Below, piece by piece: positions 24,969 through 33,759 of a stretch of 64,000 nucleotides of DNA (its first letter is position 1; each line of letters opens with the position of its first letter). Below the pieces are notes generated by a model that did not search any database, had not been told where the DNA came from, and saw nothing but the letters and a program-made list of their open reading frames with translations. The stretch covers positions 4,290,314-4,354,313 of the forward strand of contig NZ_CP036271.1 in the NCBI RefSeq assembly GCF_007745175.1. Direction: 5' to 3'. The translations under genes and the position numbers were made by a program. This DNA comes from Caulifigura coniformis (GTDB taxonomy: Bacteria; Planctomycetota; Planctomycetia; Planctomycetales; Planctomycetaceae).

Positions 24969-24994
24969 TTCGCGTTGCCGCTCCGAGAAAACGA

Positions 24995-25021
24995 CGCAGC
25001 CCGCCAGGAAGGCGGGCTGCG
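24995..25021. terminator. Hairpin terminator between convergent genes
   Basis: CGCAGCCCGCC (24995-25005) pairs perfectly with GGCGGGCTGCG (25011-25021) around a 5-nt loop. On the minus strand TCGTTTTCT follows, so it chiefly serves the HNH gene and may also stop the HdeD transcript. Confidence 0.75.
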
Positions 25022-25090
25022 CGATTGATCAGGGCCTGACCAGCGATCGGATGTGGCTGGCGTTGTCAGGTCGCTGGATTGCGTCGCGTT

Positions 25091-25717
25091 TTATTCATCC
25101 AACTCGACGTTCCAGTACGCCTCGCTGACGAACTTGGACCAGCTTTCGATGCGCACGGCATGCCAGGCGTACATCGGCTTCCAGGCGGGACGCGCGGGCT
25201 TGCGCGCCAGCGGCATGTGCGCCTGCTCCGGAGTGCGGTTGGCCTTGCGCTTGTTGCATGACACGCAAGCCAGCACGCAGTTTTCCCAGGACGACCCCCC
25301 CCCCTGCGCACGCGGGAGGACGTGATCGATCGTGAGTTCTTCGGAACCGGGCTGGGCGAAGCAGTACTGGCAGGTGTAGCGATCGCGCTTATAAATGTTG
25401 CGCCGGCTGAATGTGACCACGCTCGTGTGCACGCGGTCATAGTGCCTGAGCACAATCACCTCGGGTACGCGCAGCCGCTGGGACACGGCCTGGATGAATG
25501 GTTCATCCCCGCCGGGCGCCATCCGTGACCAGTCAGCCCAGGAATACTGCCGGAAATCGTGCGGATCGACGACGCGGGCCGTGTCGTTCCACACCAGCGT
25601 CAAAGAACGAGAGACCGTCGCCACTCCAACCGGTTGCCAGTTCCGGTTAAGGACGAGAGTCGGACGATTGAGAACCGGGGAGACCATCGCATCCTTCTTG
25701 AAGGAACGAACGATCAT
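25091..25717 (-). CDS. HNH endonuclease (McrA-like, 208 aa)
   Basis: The C-terminal half contains the HNH core: CQYCFAQPGSEELTIDHVLPRAQGG, then NCVLACVSCNKRKANR. The metal and catalytic His is in IDHV, with the zinc cysteines CxxC and CxxC. The N-terminal half (LVLNRNWQPVGVATVSRSLTLVW) is typical of the widespread housekeeping HNH group in cyanobacteria and planctomycetes and not of phage HNH proteins. Substrate and role are unknown. Alternative start MVSPVLNR lies ten codons in. Confidence 0.88.
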   Translation of the reverse strand: MIVRSFKKDAMVSPVLNRPTLVLNRNWQPVGVATVSRSLTLVWNDTARVVDPHDFRQYSWADWSRMAPGGDEPFIQAVSQRLRVPEVIVLRHYDRVHTSVVTFSRRNIYKRDRYTCQYCFAQPGSEELTIDHVLPRAQGGGSSWENCVLACVSCNKRKANRTPEQAHMPLARKPARPAWKPMYAWHAVRIESWSKFVSEAYWNVELDE

Positions 25718-25980
25718 CTAGCCCGAGAGAGTTCCCCCTCCGATGGGGGACCATCAGGGCACCGAATGATAGCGGTTCCACTTGCGCACAACAGTCCACC
25801 ACGGGCTGTTCGCGAATTCTTCAAGAAGTCCGCCGGTCGTTCCTGCGTCAGGAAAGAGACAGGGAATCGGCCGCCGAGTTCGCTTCAAAGACGGGGCCAT
25901 TCCAATCATTCGCGGTGCAGTGGAATGGGGCAAGGTGCAGGCCCTGCCCGTTCTCCCGAAGCGAGTCCTTTCCAGCGCGG

Positions 25981-26730
25981 TCAGATTCCGGCCGCGGCCG
26001 CGTGAACAAGAGTGCCGACCTTCTCTCCCATGACAGCCCGGAGCATGTTTCCCTCGCGCTGGAAGTTGAAGACGAGGATCGGGATCTTCGCTTCCATGCA
26101 GTGATGCACGGCCTGGGCGTCCATCACCTGCAGGCCCTTCTGAAGGACGTCCTTGTAGGAGATTTCCGAGTAGCGAACTGCGTGGGGATTGCGCTCGGGA
26201 TCCTCGGAATAAATGCCGTCAACGCGGGTCGCCTTCAGGACGACGTCGGCTTCCAGCTCGCGGGCGCGGAGAGCCGCCGCGGTGTCGGTCGTCACAAAGG
26301 GGCTGCCGGTGCCGGCGGCGAGGATCACCACGCGCTTCTTTTCCAGGTGCCGGAGGCAGCGACGGCGGATGAACGGTTCGGCGACATTCTCCATGCGAAT
26401 CGCCGTCTGGAGCCGCGTCGGGACCTGTGCGTTCTCGAGGGCGTCCTGGAGGGCGAGTCCGTTGATGCAGGTCGCGAGCATTCCCATGTAGTGGGCGGTT
26501 GGCGTCTTGATTGCTTCGCTGACCGCGGCGAACTGCTTGCCGCGGAGGATATTCCCGCCGCCGCAGACGATGGCCAGTTCGACGCCCTGATCGACGATGG
26601 TCTTGATCTGTTTCGAGGTGGCCTCAACTTCGGCCATCGAGATGCCCCCTTCCCGGCTGCGGCAGAAGCTCTCGCCGCTGAGCTTGAGGACGACGCGTCG
26701 GTAAGGAAGGGAGGAACTGGAACTCGGCAT
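25981..26730 (-). CDS. pyrH: Uridylate kinase (249 aa)
   Basis: Converts UMP to UDP. It belongs to the amino-acid-kinase fold with KLSGESF near the start, [10 protein letters not shown] for nucleotide binding, a glycine-rich [19 protein letters not shown] and the C-terminal [18 protein letters not shown] ribosome site precedes the ATG at 26730. In many bacteria pyrH follows tsf and precedes frr; neither is next to it here. Confidence 0.96.
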   Translation of the reverse strand: MPSSSSSLPYRRVVLKLSGESFCRSREGGISMAEVEATSKQIKTIVDQGVELAIVCGGGNILRGKQFAAVSEAIKTPTAHYMGMLATCINGLALQDALENAQVPTRLQTAIRMENVAEPFIRRRCLRHLEKKRVVILAAGTGSPFVTTDTAAALRARELEADVVLKATRVDGIYSEDPERNPHAVRYSEISYKDVLQKGLQVMDAQAVHHCMEAKIPILVFNFQREGNMLRAVMGEKVGTLVHAAAAGI

Positions 26731-27071
26731 TGATTTCTCCAGGAGACGTGGCGGCCGCTCGGGCGGGAGGTCTCCGGTGTTGACGGGCGACGAACGACGG
26801 CCCGGAAGATAATGGCTGAGGAGTGAAAATCGAACGGAGAAAAGCGTGGGCGAGCGGCGGCGACGGGCTGGAGGTCGATGCGATGAAGGCGCGCAGGGGC
26901 GGCGGTTTTGTGTCGACCGCGCAGGGTTTCCGTCAGGCGTGGCCGGGTGTCATTGACCCGCAGGAGGAACGGATGGAACCTTGTGGGGATATCGTACTGC
27001 GGTCGGTTCCAGGGCGCAGTGAGTCGTTTGGCCGCGAGCGAGCGGTCCGCAAATCGCAAGGAATTTCAGTC
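26731..27071. other. Divergent intergenic region, no gene seen
   Basis: Lies between pyrH (minus) and the oxidoreductase gene (plus). The plus-strand frame stays open upstream of 27072 for 83 codons, but that part has no family match and the Tat signal begins at 27072. Promoters not assigned. Confidence 0.4.
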
Positions 27072-28364
27072 ATGTCCGAGAAGTCCTCACGCCGCGCCTG
27101 GATGGCCGGTGTCGGCGGCGCCACCGCCGCCGCCACGTTTGGCGCTCCCCTGTTGCAACTGAACGGCGCCGACGCGGCTCCGGGACGGACCGTGACCGTT
27201 GGGGTGATGGGACTCAACCGCGGACTGGCGCTGGCCAAGGTGTTCGGGAAGACTCCGGGTGTGGTGCTCAAGTACGTCGCCGAGACCGATGCCGAGCGCG
27301 GCGAAGCGGGCAAGGCGGCGATCGAAAAGGCGACGGAACAGACGCCCACTGTGGTGAAGGACTTCCGCAAGATCCTGGATGACAAGGACGTCGACGCGAT
27401 CATTGTCGCCGCACCGAATCACTGGCACGCTCCGGCCACGATTCTGGGATGTGCGGCTGGCAAGCATGTGTACGTTGAAAAGCCGTGCAGCCATAACCCC
27501 TGGGAAGGGGAGACGATGGTAGAGGCGGCGCGGAAGCATCAACGGGTGGTCCAGATGGGGAACCAGCGCCGCAGCGCCGAATCGTTCCAGAAGGCGATTC
27601 AGATGCTGAAGGAAGGCGCGATCGGCCGGGTCTACCTGTCGCGTTCGTGGTACGACAATGCCCGCGGGACGATCAAGACGGGCGTGAAGGTCGATCCGCC
27701 GGCAGGACTGGACTGGGATCTGTGGCAGGGCCCGGCGCCGCGCACGGCCTACTACGACAATCGGACGCCCTATAACTGGCACTGGTTCTGGAACTGGGGC
27801 AACGGGGAACTGGGCAACAACGGCGTCCACTCGATCGACATTTCCCGGTGGGGGATGGGAGTGGATTATCCGGTGCGGGTCACTTCGGCCGGCGGCCGTT
27901 ATGCCTTCAAGGACGATCAGGAGACGCCCGACACGAACGTGGTGACCTTCGAATTCGAAGGGGATCGGGCGATCGTGTGGGACGGCAAGAGCTGCAACAA
28001 GCACGCCAGCGAAGCGTTCGTGGCGTTCTATGGCACGGAAGGAACGATGACGCTCACCGAAGGGGGCGGATTCAAGCTGTACGACGCCAAGGACAAACTG
28101 GTGAAGGAAGAGGCAGGCAAGTGGGACCTGGGCCTCCACATCAGTAATTTCGTGGATGCGATCCGCAACGGCGATCCCCAGCGCCTGAACTCAGAGATCC
28201 TGGAAGGCCACAAGAGCACCATGCTCTGCCACCTGGGCAACATCGCATACCGCATGGGCCGCACGATGAACTGCCGTCCTTCGGACGGGCACATCATTGC
28301 CGACGACAAGGCGATGGGGCTGTGGAAGCGGAGCTATGAACCGGGGTGGGAACCGAAGGTCTGA
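27072..28364 (+). CDS. Tat-exported Gfo/Idh/MocA oxidoreductase (430 aa)
   Basis: Start ATG 27072 gives a twin-arginine leader (SSRRAWMAGVGGATAAA). The Rossmann core follows (TVGVMGLNRGLALAKVF), then the family motifs DAIIVAAPNHWHAPATI and KHVYVEKPCSHNPWEG (EKP is the NAD-site signature with the catalytic Lys), and YNWHWFWNWGNGELGNNGVH in the C-terminal domain. Planctomycetes hold dozens of such secreted oxidoreductases, probably acting on sugars or polyols; the substrate cannot be told. A strong terminator follows. Confidence 0.92.
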   Translation: MSEKSSRRAWMAGVGGATAAATFGAPLLQLNGADAAPGRTVTVGVMGLNRGLALAKVFGKTPGVVLKYVAETDAERGEAGKAAIEKATEQTPTVVKDFRKILDDKDVDAIIVAAPNHWHAPATILGCAAGKHVYVEKPCSHNPWEGETMVEAARKHQRVVQMGNQRRSAESFQKAIQMLKEGAIGRVYLSRSWYDNARGTIKTGVKVDPPAGLDWDLWQGPAPRTAYYDNRTPYNWHWFWNWGNGELGNNGVHSIDISRWGMGVDYPVRVTSAGGRYAFKDDQETPDTNVVTFEFEGDRAIVWDGKSCNKHASEAFVAFYGTEGTMTLTEGGGFKLYDAKDKLVKEEAGKWDLGLHISNFVDAIRNGDPQRLNSEILEGHKSTMLCHLGNIAYRMGRTMNCRPSDGHIIADDKAMGLWKRSYEPGWEPKV

Positions 28365-28400
28365 TCCTGTGGTCGCTTCCCTGCGAAAGAAGACTGACCG

Positions 28401-28428
28401 GCCCGCGGATTCGTCCGCGGGCTTTTTT
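28401..28428 (+). terminator. Rho-independent terminator
   Basis: GCCCGCGGA (28401-28409) and TCCGCGGGC (28414-28422) form a perfect 9-bp stem around TTCG, followed by TTTTTT. Ends the oxidoreductase transcript. Confidence 0.93.
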
Positions 28429-28566
28429 CGTGGATGGGGATCAAATCGTCGGCCGGTCTTCGATGGGCGTTGATTTGTCGGGAGGCATCGATCAATAGTC
28501 GGGGCTCATTCGGGATCTGCAGCGGATGCCTTCCCGGACACTTCAGGCCCCGACGACGGTTTGCCC

Positions 28567-29097
28567 ATGACCAATCCCGCTCCCTCGCCGCTGGCCTCCT
28601 TCCGGGTCCGTGTGACGAAAGACCACCTGGTGTTTTCGGCCGCGCACTTCATCACGATCGGCGACTGGTGCGAACGACTCCACGGGCATAACTGGCGGGT
28701 CGCGGCGGAAGTCGCCGGCCCCCTCGATGGGAACCATTTCGTGGTGGATTTCATCGCCCTGCGGGACCAGTTGCAGAAGCTGGTCGACGAGCTCGATCAT
28801 TCGCTGCTCGTGCCGATGAAGCATCCCGACATTCAGGTGAATGTCGCCGGGGAGGAAGTGGAAATCCGGTTCCAGAAGCGGCGATGGGTGATCCCGACGG
28901 ATGAATGCCGGCTGCTGCCGATCGCCCAGACGACCGCGGAACTGCTCGCGCAGTACCTCGCCCAGACTCTGTGCGAACGGATGGGGGCCGCCCTCAAGGG
29001 CCAGACTTCGCTTCGACTCGACGTGGAAGAGAACTTCGGCCAATGGGCGATCTGCGAGTTACCGCTGGCGGGGCCGGTCCCGGACCGCCTGGAGTGA
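28567..29097 (+). CDS. 6-pyruvoyl-tetrahydropterin synthase / QueD family protein (176 aa)
   Basis: ATG 28567 chosen over the TTG at 28561. The zinc-binding histidines appear in FSAAHF and LHGHNW, with the family Cys just before the second site (WCERLHGH). LDHSLL follows in the middle, and the usual catalytic acid region lies at the C-terminus (DVEENFGQWA). The insertion of ~25 residues after the DHSLLVP segment makes it longer than QueD (~120 residues). Substrate (dihydroneopterin triphosphate) is inferred; it may serve queuosine or pterin synthesis. Confidence 0.85.
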   Translation: MTNPAPSPLASFRVRVTKDHLVFSAAHFITIGDWCERLHGHNWRVAAEVAGPLDGNHFVVDFIALRDQLQKLVDELDHSLLVPMKHPDIQVNVAGEEVEIRFQKRRWVIPTDECRLLPIAQTTAELLAQYLAQTLCERMGAALKGQTSLRLDVEENFGQWAICELPLAGPVPDRLE

Positions 29098-29293
29098 CTC
29101 GACGTTTCTCGCGGAATTCCCGGCAGGGCGTGAGGACGCTTATCGAGGGGGGAGGCCCTTGCTCTTCCGGACGCAGATTTTTCGACTCTCGGACGTAACC
29201 CCTGCGGGGACGTTCCATTCCGTCTGATCGCTGTTAGACTCGGACTGCATCAACGCCTGTCGATCGACACCATCCGGCCACCTCCAGACCACA

Positions 29294-30484
29294 ATGTCCG
29301 CGACGCTGATTACGACTCAGCGGGAATTCGACGAATTGTGCTCCGCCCTGCGCAGTGCCCCCGCCGTCGCGTTTGACACCGAATTCGTTTCGGAAAAGTA
29401 CTACAAGCCGAAGCTCTGCCTGATGCAGTTCGCGACCGACGAGGTCGCGGCGGTCGTCGATCCGCTGGCCGTGCCCGATCTTTCGGCGTGGTGGACGATC
29501 ATGGCTGAGGCGGAAACGCCGATCATCGTCCATGGCGGCCGGGAAGAAATCCGCTTCTGTTTCCGGTACGCCGGGGCGCGACCGAAGAATTTGATCGATG
29601 TCCAGATCTCCGAAGGCCTGCTGACCCGAACGTTCCCCGCGTCTTACAAGAACCTCGTCCAGCGGGTGATGGGGAAGTCGGTCGACTCGCTGCAGACCCG
29701 GACCGACTGGGAACACCGCCCGTTGTCGGACGACCAGATCGAATATGCCCTCGAGGACGTCCAGTACCTGCCCAGGATCTGGGAAAGGCAGCGGGAACAG
29801 CTCACCCACCTGGGACGCACCGACTGGGCGATGGGTGAGTTCGAACACCTCGTCGACGCTGTGGCTGCTGAGAGCGACCGGGAAGGCTGGAGGCGGCTGC
29901 CACAGGCGAACCGGTTTTCGCCCCGTGAGCTGGCCGTCGCGCGCGAGCTGTGGAATTGGCGCGAACACTATGCCCAGACCATTGACCGCCCTGCCCGGGT
30001 CGCGTTTCGCGATGACCTGATGACTGAAGTGGCGCGGCGGCGGCCACGAACGGTTCGCGACCTCAATTCGACGCGAGGCCTGCAGCGCCGGGACTACCAG
30101 CGGGTGGCGGATGAGATTGTGGCGGCTGTCGCGGCCGGCCTGGAGCTTCCGGACGACCTGCTGCCGCCGCGTCAGAACGGCGGAAAGACGACGCAACATG
30201 ATGATGTGCTGACGAAGTTGACGTCCTTGGTCCTGGCGGATCGCTGCGCCCAGATGAACATCGCGCTGAGCCTCGTCGGCACCACGTCGGACGTGCAGGA
30301 CTTTGTCCACTGGCACGTGACCGAACGACGTCGGCCGCCCGCGCCGGAACTGATGCAGGGCTGGCGGGCCACCGTCTGTGGCGACCTGCTGCACGAGATT
30401 CTTGACGGCCGGGTCACCTTTCGCGTCCACAACCCAAAGAGCGGCAATCCGCTGCGTTATGAGCGTCAGGAGGCCCCGGGCTGA
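29294..30484 (+). CDS. rnd: Ribonuclease D (396 aa)
   Basis: A 3'-5' exonuclease of the DnaQ fold that trims tRNA and other small RNAs. The catalytic acids are in AFDTEFVSE (DEDDy motif I) and VHGGREEIRFC, and in EYALEDVQYLPRIW with the Tyr-containing motif III. The C-terminal half carries two HRDC-like helical domains (residues ~215-290 and ~305-385). Length matches E. coli RNase D (375). It follows the PTPS gene by 196 bp and may have its own promoter. Confidence 0.94.
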   Translation: MSATLITTQREFDELCSALRSAPAVAFDTEFVSEKYYKPKLCLMQFATDEVAAVVDPLAVPDLSAWWTIMAEAETPIIVHGGREEIRFCFRYAGARPKNLIDVQISEGLLTRTFPASYKNLVQRVMGKSVDSLQTRTDWEHRPLSDDQIEYALEDVQYLPRIWERQREQLTHLGRTDWAMGEFEHLVDAVAAESDREGWRRLPQANRFSPRELAVARELWNWREHYAQTIDRPARVAFRDDLMTEVARRRPRTVRDLNSTRGLQRRDYQRVADEIVAAVAAGLELPDDLLPPRQNGGKTTQHDDVLTKLTSLVLADRCAQMNIALSLVGTTSDVQDFVHWHVTERRRPPAPELMQGWRATVCGDLLHEILDGRVTFRVHNPKSGNPLRYERQEAPG

Positions 30485-30524
30485 ACTGCGGCTTCGGCCG
30501 GTTCCAATCGGGGAGCGATCGCGG

Positions 30525-31061
30525 TCAGTCGGGGAGGAAGCCGCGTTCTTTCAGCTCCTGGATGTTGTCGGACGCACTGCGGGCGATTCGCTCGGCGGCA
30601 TAGCGGAGCACGGCGAGGCTTCCAAGGCCACTCGGGGCGGTGAGAATCGCGACACGGTCTTCGTCTTCGGAATCGAGCTGCCGGTTGAGTCGGGCGACGG
30701 CTTCTTCGACGCTGTCGCTGACGATCTGCTGCGGCCCCTGCTTTTTGTTGAATCGCAGGTGGGAGAAGGCGGCCGAGCGGGCGAGGAGAAATTCGGCCAT
30801 GCCGGCGGTTTCATCGTCCTCGAAGAAGTTCTGGAACTCGGGCTGTGCGTTGTCGGGCGTGATGATCAGCGGCCGGGTGACCCGGACCTCTCCCCGTGCG
30901 ATGCGGACCGGTGTTTTCTCGCGGTCGGAGTCCTGCACCAGCCAATAGAGGAGCTCGGATTCACCGAAGGTGAACAGCGAATAGTGGACGGGCCTGACGA
31001 TGGAGACAGCGTCCCAAAGCCGGCGCCAGCGTTCGGAGTGACGGAAGTAATCGTTCGACAT
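30525..31061 (-). CDS. Conserved planctomycete protein of unknown function (178 aa)
   Basis: Start set at the Met at 31061 (MSNDYFRHSERWRRLWDAV); the open frame beyond it has no coding character. It contains HYSLFTFGESELLYWLV, RVTRPLIITPDN and EDRVAILTAPSGLGSL. This looks like a soluble alpha/beta protein and has no signal peptide. I recognise no domain. It is convergent with rnd (40 bp gap) and divergent from the vWA gene. Confidence 0.7.
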   Translation of the reverse strand: MSNDYFRHSERWRRLWDAVSIVRPVHYSLFTFGESELLYWLVQDSDREKTPVRIARGEVRVTRPLIITPDNAQPEFQNFFEDDETAGMAEFLLARSAAFSHLRFNKKQGPQQIVSDSVEEAVARLNRQLDSEDEDRVAILTAPSGLGSLAVLRYAAERIARSASDNIQELKERGFLPD

Positions 31062-31325
31062 CGGATTTCGACAATGATTCAGAGACGGCCTATGGTCACG
31101 GCCCGTTCGAGTTCTGGCAACTCCGGAACTCACTCCGGAGGCGATCGACGCGGGTGCAGGTCTGCTTCGGGAGGCGACTCCATTGTGAGGCCGGGCAATT
31201 GCCGCCATAGTGAATTGCGTCCGCGCGGGGGGCGACTTCGGATGGCAGGCGTGATGCGCGGCTCGCGCCTGGAACGGAGCGACTGAAGCCGGGCGGTTGT
31301 GGCTCTGGCAGGAACGGAATGGCTT

Positions 31326-33743
31326 ATGGGGCGATTCTGGGCGGGAATCTTCGGGCTGGAACCGCCGGACTGGACGGCTGGCGGCGACTGGTCCCTGGAA
31401 TGGCTTGCGCTCCCGAAGGGAGACAAGGCGTTGCTGCTGCTGGGCGGCATTCTCGCCGTGGCGACTGCGACCTGGTTTCTGTACCGGCTTGAAGGACGCC
31501 TGCTTTCGACCCGCTGGCGGCTCGCGCTCTCAGCCCTGCGGGTCGCTGCGCTCGGCGTCGCGCTGGCGATGCTGCTGGAACCGGTGATCGTGTTGAGCAA
31601 AGAAGAACAGGTCGCTTCACACCTGATCGTGCTGGTGGACGTCTCAGGTTCGATGGGCTTGCAGGACGCCTGGCGCGATGAGGCAGCGGCAACACGCGTG
31701 GCGCAACACTTCGGAATACCGGAGGGGCCGAACGGGCTACGGACGCTGTCCCGGGCCGAACTGGCGAGGCGAGTTCTCGGGGAAGGGACTCTGAAGCGGC
31801 TCGAAGGTGACGGGGCAAGGATTGTCCATGTGCACCCGTTCAACGATCGCCTGCAGGAACCGGTGAACGACTACGTCACCCAGCCTGCGAAATCGACCGG
31901 GGAGACAACGGCCCTCGGCGCGGCGATCCGCCAGGCCCTGGCAACGTACTCCGGCTCTCCTCTGGCGGGGATTCTTGTCCTGAGTGATGGCCAGTCGAAC
32001 TCCGGGGAGCCGCCTGCCTCTGCAGCTCAACTCGCGGTGGAAGCCAAACTTCCGATTGCCTGCATTGCGCTGGGGACGGCCGATGGCCCGCGCAACGCCC
32101 AGATCACGAAGATTGAAGTCAGCCCGATGGCGTTCGTGCGGGACGACAATACGCTCGCCGTCCACATCCAGTCCCGTGGGATGCAGGATCTGACGTCGAC
32201 TTTGACGGTCGAGAAGCGGGTTGATGGGGGACCGTGGCAGGAATTGTCACAGGAGTCCCTGATCCTGCAGCTCGAGGGGGCCGTGCAGACGGTGACAGTC
32301 CCTTTTCGCGAAGGGCGCCCCGGAAAGGTGGAGTTCAAAGCGACCCTGACCGGTTCCGGTCCGGAGCTGACGGATGACGATAACGTCGCCCATGCCGAGA
32401 CGCAGATGATCCGCCAGAAGCTGCAGGCGCTGCTCATCGCCGGAGCGACATTTCCCGAGATCCAGTTCCTGAGAAACTCGCTCATCCGCGACCGCGGAAT
32501 CGAACTCTCCAGCTGGCTGATGGCGGCCGACAAGGATTTCGAGCATCCGGCAGACATCCCGATCCAGCGGCTGCCGATCACGCAGGAGGAACTCGATGAA
32601 TACGACTGCGTGATCCTGTACGACCCGGACCCGAACGGCTTTCCCCCCAACTTTGGCGAGCTGCTGACGAACTTCGTCACCAAGGCGGGGGGAGGTCTCG
32701 TCTATATCGCTGGGGAACTGCAGACGTCGCAGATGTTCGATTCGCAGCTCGATCCGGCGCTCAGCTGGCTGCATCTGCTTCCCGTGGTACGTGAGCCGGG
32801 GCTGTTTCGCTCGGCCGTGCAGACGCAGTTGAGCTCACGCCAGCCGTGGCGGCTGCAGATGACGGAGGAAGGGAAACACGATCCGGTGCTCGCGTTCTCC
32901 GAGGACTCCGAGGCGAACATCCGCATCATCGAAAACCTGCCAGGGATGTTCTGGCATTTTCCTGTAACCCGCGCGAAGCCAGGGGCCACGGTTCTGGCTG
33001 TCCACGGCGACCCGCGGATGCGCAACGAATTCGGACCGGAAGTGCTGCTGGCGACGCAGCTTGTCGGCCCCGGGCGGTCGATGTTCATTGGCTTCGACAG
33101 CACGTACCGCTGGCGGTTTCTGGATGACCAGTTCTTCGACGGCTTCTGGGCGCGGGTTGTCGATCGGGCCGGGAGGAACAAGCGTCTGGGAGGTTCTTAT
33201 CCTTTCCGGCTGGCGACGCCGCGGTCCGAATACAAGCCGGGGGCGACGGTGAAAGTGATCGCCCGTTTCCATAACCCCGATGACGTCGAGCAGACGATGA
33301 CCTCCCTGCCCGGCCAGGTGGAACATGGCGACGACGAGCCGCAGGCGATCACGCTCAGTCCGGAGCCGGAACCGGGTGTCTTCTCGGGGACGTTCGTGGC
33401 GGCGAAGGCGGGGCCGCATTTCGTCAAAGTGTGGATGGGAGACGATGCAATCGCGGGCGGCGTGAAGGCGGCGACTCTGCCTCTCGACATCGCCCTTCCC
33501 AACCTGGAGTTCGAGAATCCGGTTGTCGACCGTGCTTCGCTCGATGCCGTCTCGATCTGCACGGGAGGGAGGACGTTCGACGTCACCCAGGGGAAGGAAG
33601 CGGCCGACCTGTTCAAGATCGGCCGCGTGAAGCATCTGCTCGAACATCGCCACGAGATCTGGGATGCCCCGATCCTGTGGATTTCGCTGTTCGTGATCCT
33701 GTGCGTGGAATGGGTGCTGCGGAAGCGCGCCCGACTGATCTGA
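31326..33743 (+). CDS. Membrane-anchored vWA-domain protein (805 aa)
   Basis: ATG 31326 follows AGGAACGGA; a GTG at 31299 is possible. Two membrane helices (residues ~36-54 and ~68-92) precede a von Willebrand A domain with the MIDAS motif DVSGSMG (105-111) and the later SDGQSNSGE metal-site loop. The middle carries beta-rich repeats and a class-I amidotransferase-like segment (YDCVILYDPDPNG). The C-terminal end is another helix (ILWISLFVILCVEWVL). The group is typical of planctomycete MoxR-vWA clusters. With the next gene, 16 bp downstream, it forms a pair that probably acts as a membrane chaperone or envelope-stress complex; exact role unknown. Confidence 0.85.
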   Translation: MGRFWAGIFGLEPPDWTAGGDWSLEWLALPKGDKALLLLGGILAVATATWFLYRLEGRLLSTRWRLALSALRVAALGVALAMLLEPVIVLSKEEQVASHLIVLVDVSGSMGLQDAWRDEAAATRVAQHFGIPEGPNGLRTLSRAELARRVLGEGTLKRLEGDGARIVHVHPFNDRLQEPVNDYVTQPAKSTGETTALGAAIRQALATYSGSPLAGILVLSDGQSNSGEPPASAAQLAVEAKLPIACIALGTADGPRNAQITKIEVSPMAFVRDDNTLAVHIQSRGMQDLTSTLTVEKRVDGGPWQELSQESLILQLEGAVQTVTVPFREGRPGKVEFKATLTGSGPELTDDDNVAHAETQMIRQKLQALLIAGATFPEIQFLRNSLIRDRGIELSSWLMAADKDFEHPADIPIQRLPITQEELDEYDCVILYDPDPNGFPPNFGELLTNFVTKAGGGLVYIAGELQTSQMFDSQLDPALSWLHLLPVVREPGLFRSAVQTQLSSRQPWRLQMTEEGKHDPVLAFSEDSEANIRIIENLPGMFWHFPVTRAKPGATVLAVHGDPRMRNEFGPEVLLATQLVGPGRSMFIGFDSTYRWRFLDDQFFDGFWARVVDRAGRNKRLGGSYPFRLATPRSEYKPGATVKVIARFHNPDDVEQTMTSLPGQVEHGDDEPQAITLSPEPEPGVFSGTFVAAKAGPHFVKVWMGDDAIAGGVKAATLPLDIALPNLEFENPVVDRASLDAVSICTGGRTFDVTQGKEAADLFKIGRVKHLLEHRHEIWDAPILWISLFVILCVEWVLRKRARLI

Positions 33744-33759
33744 TCTCGGCCGATTGTGA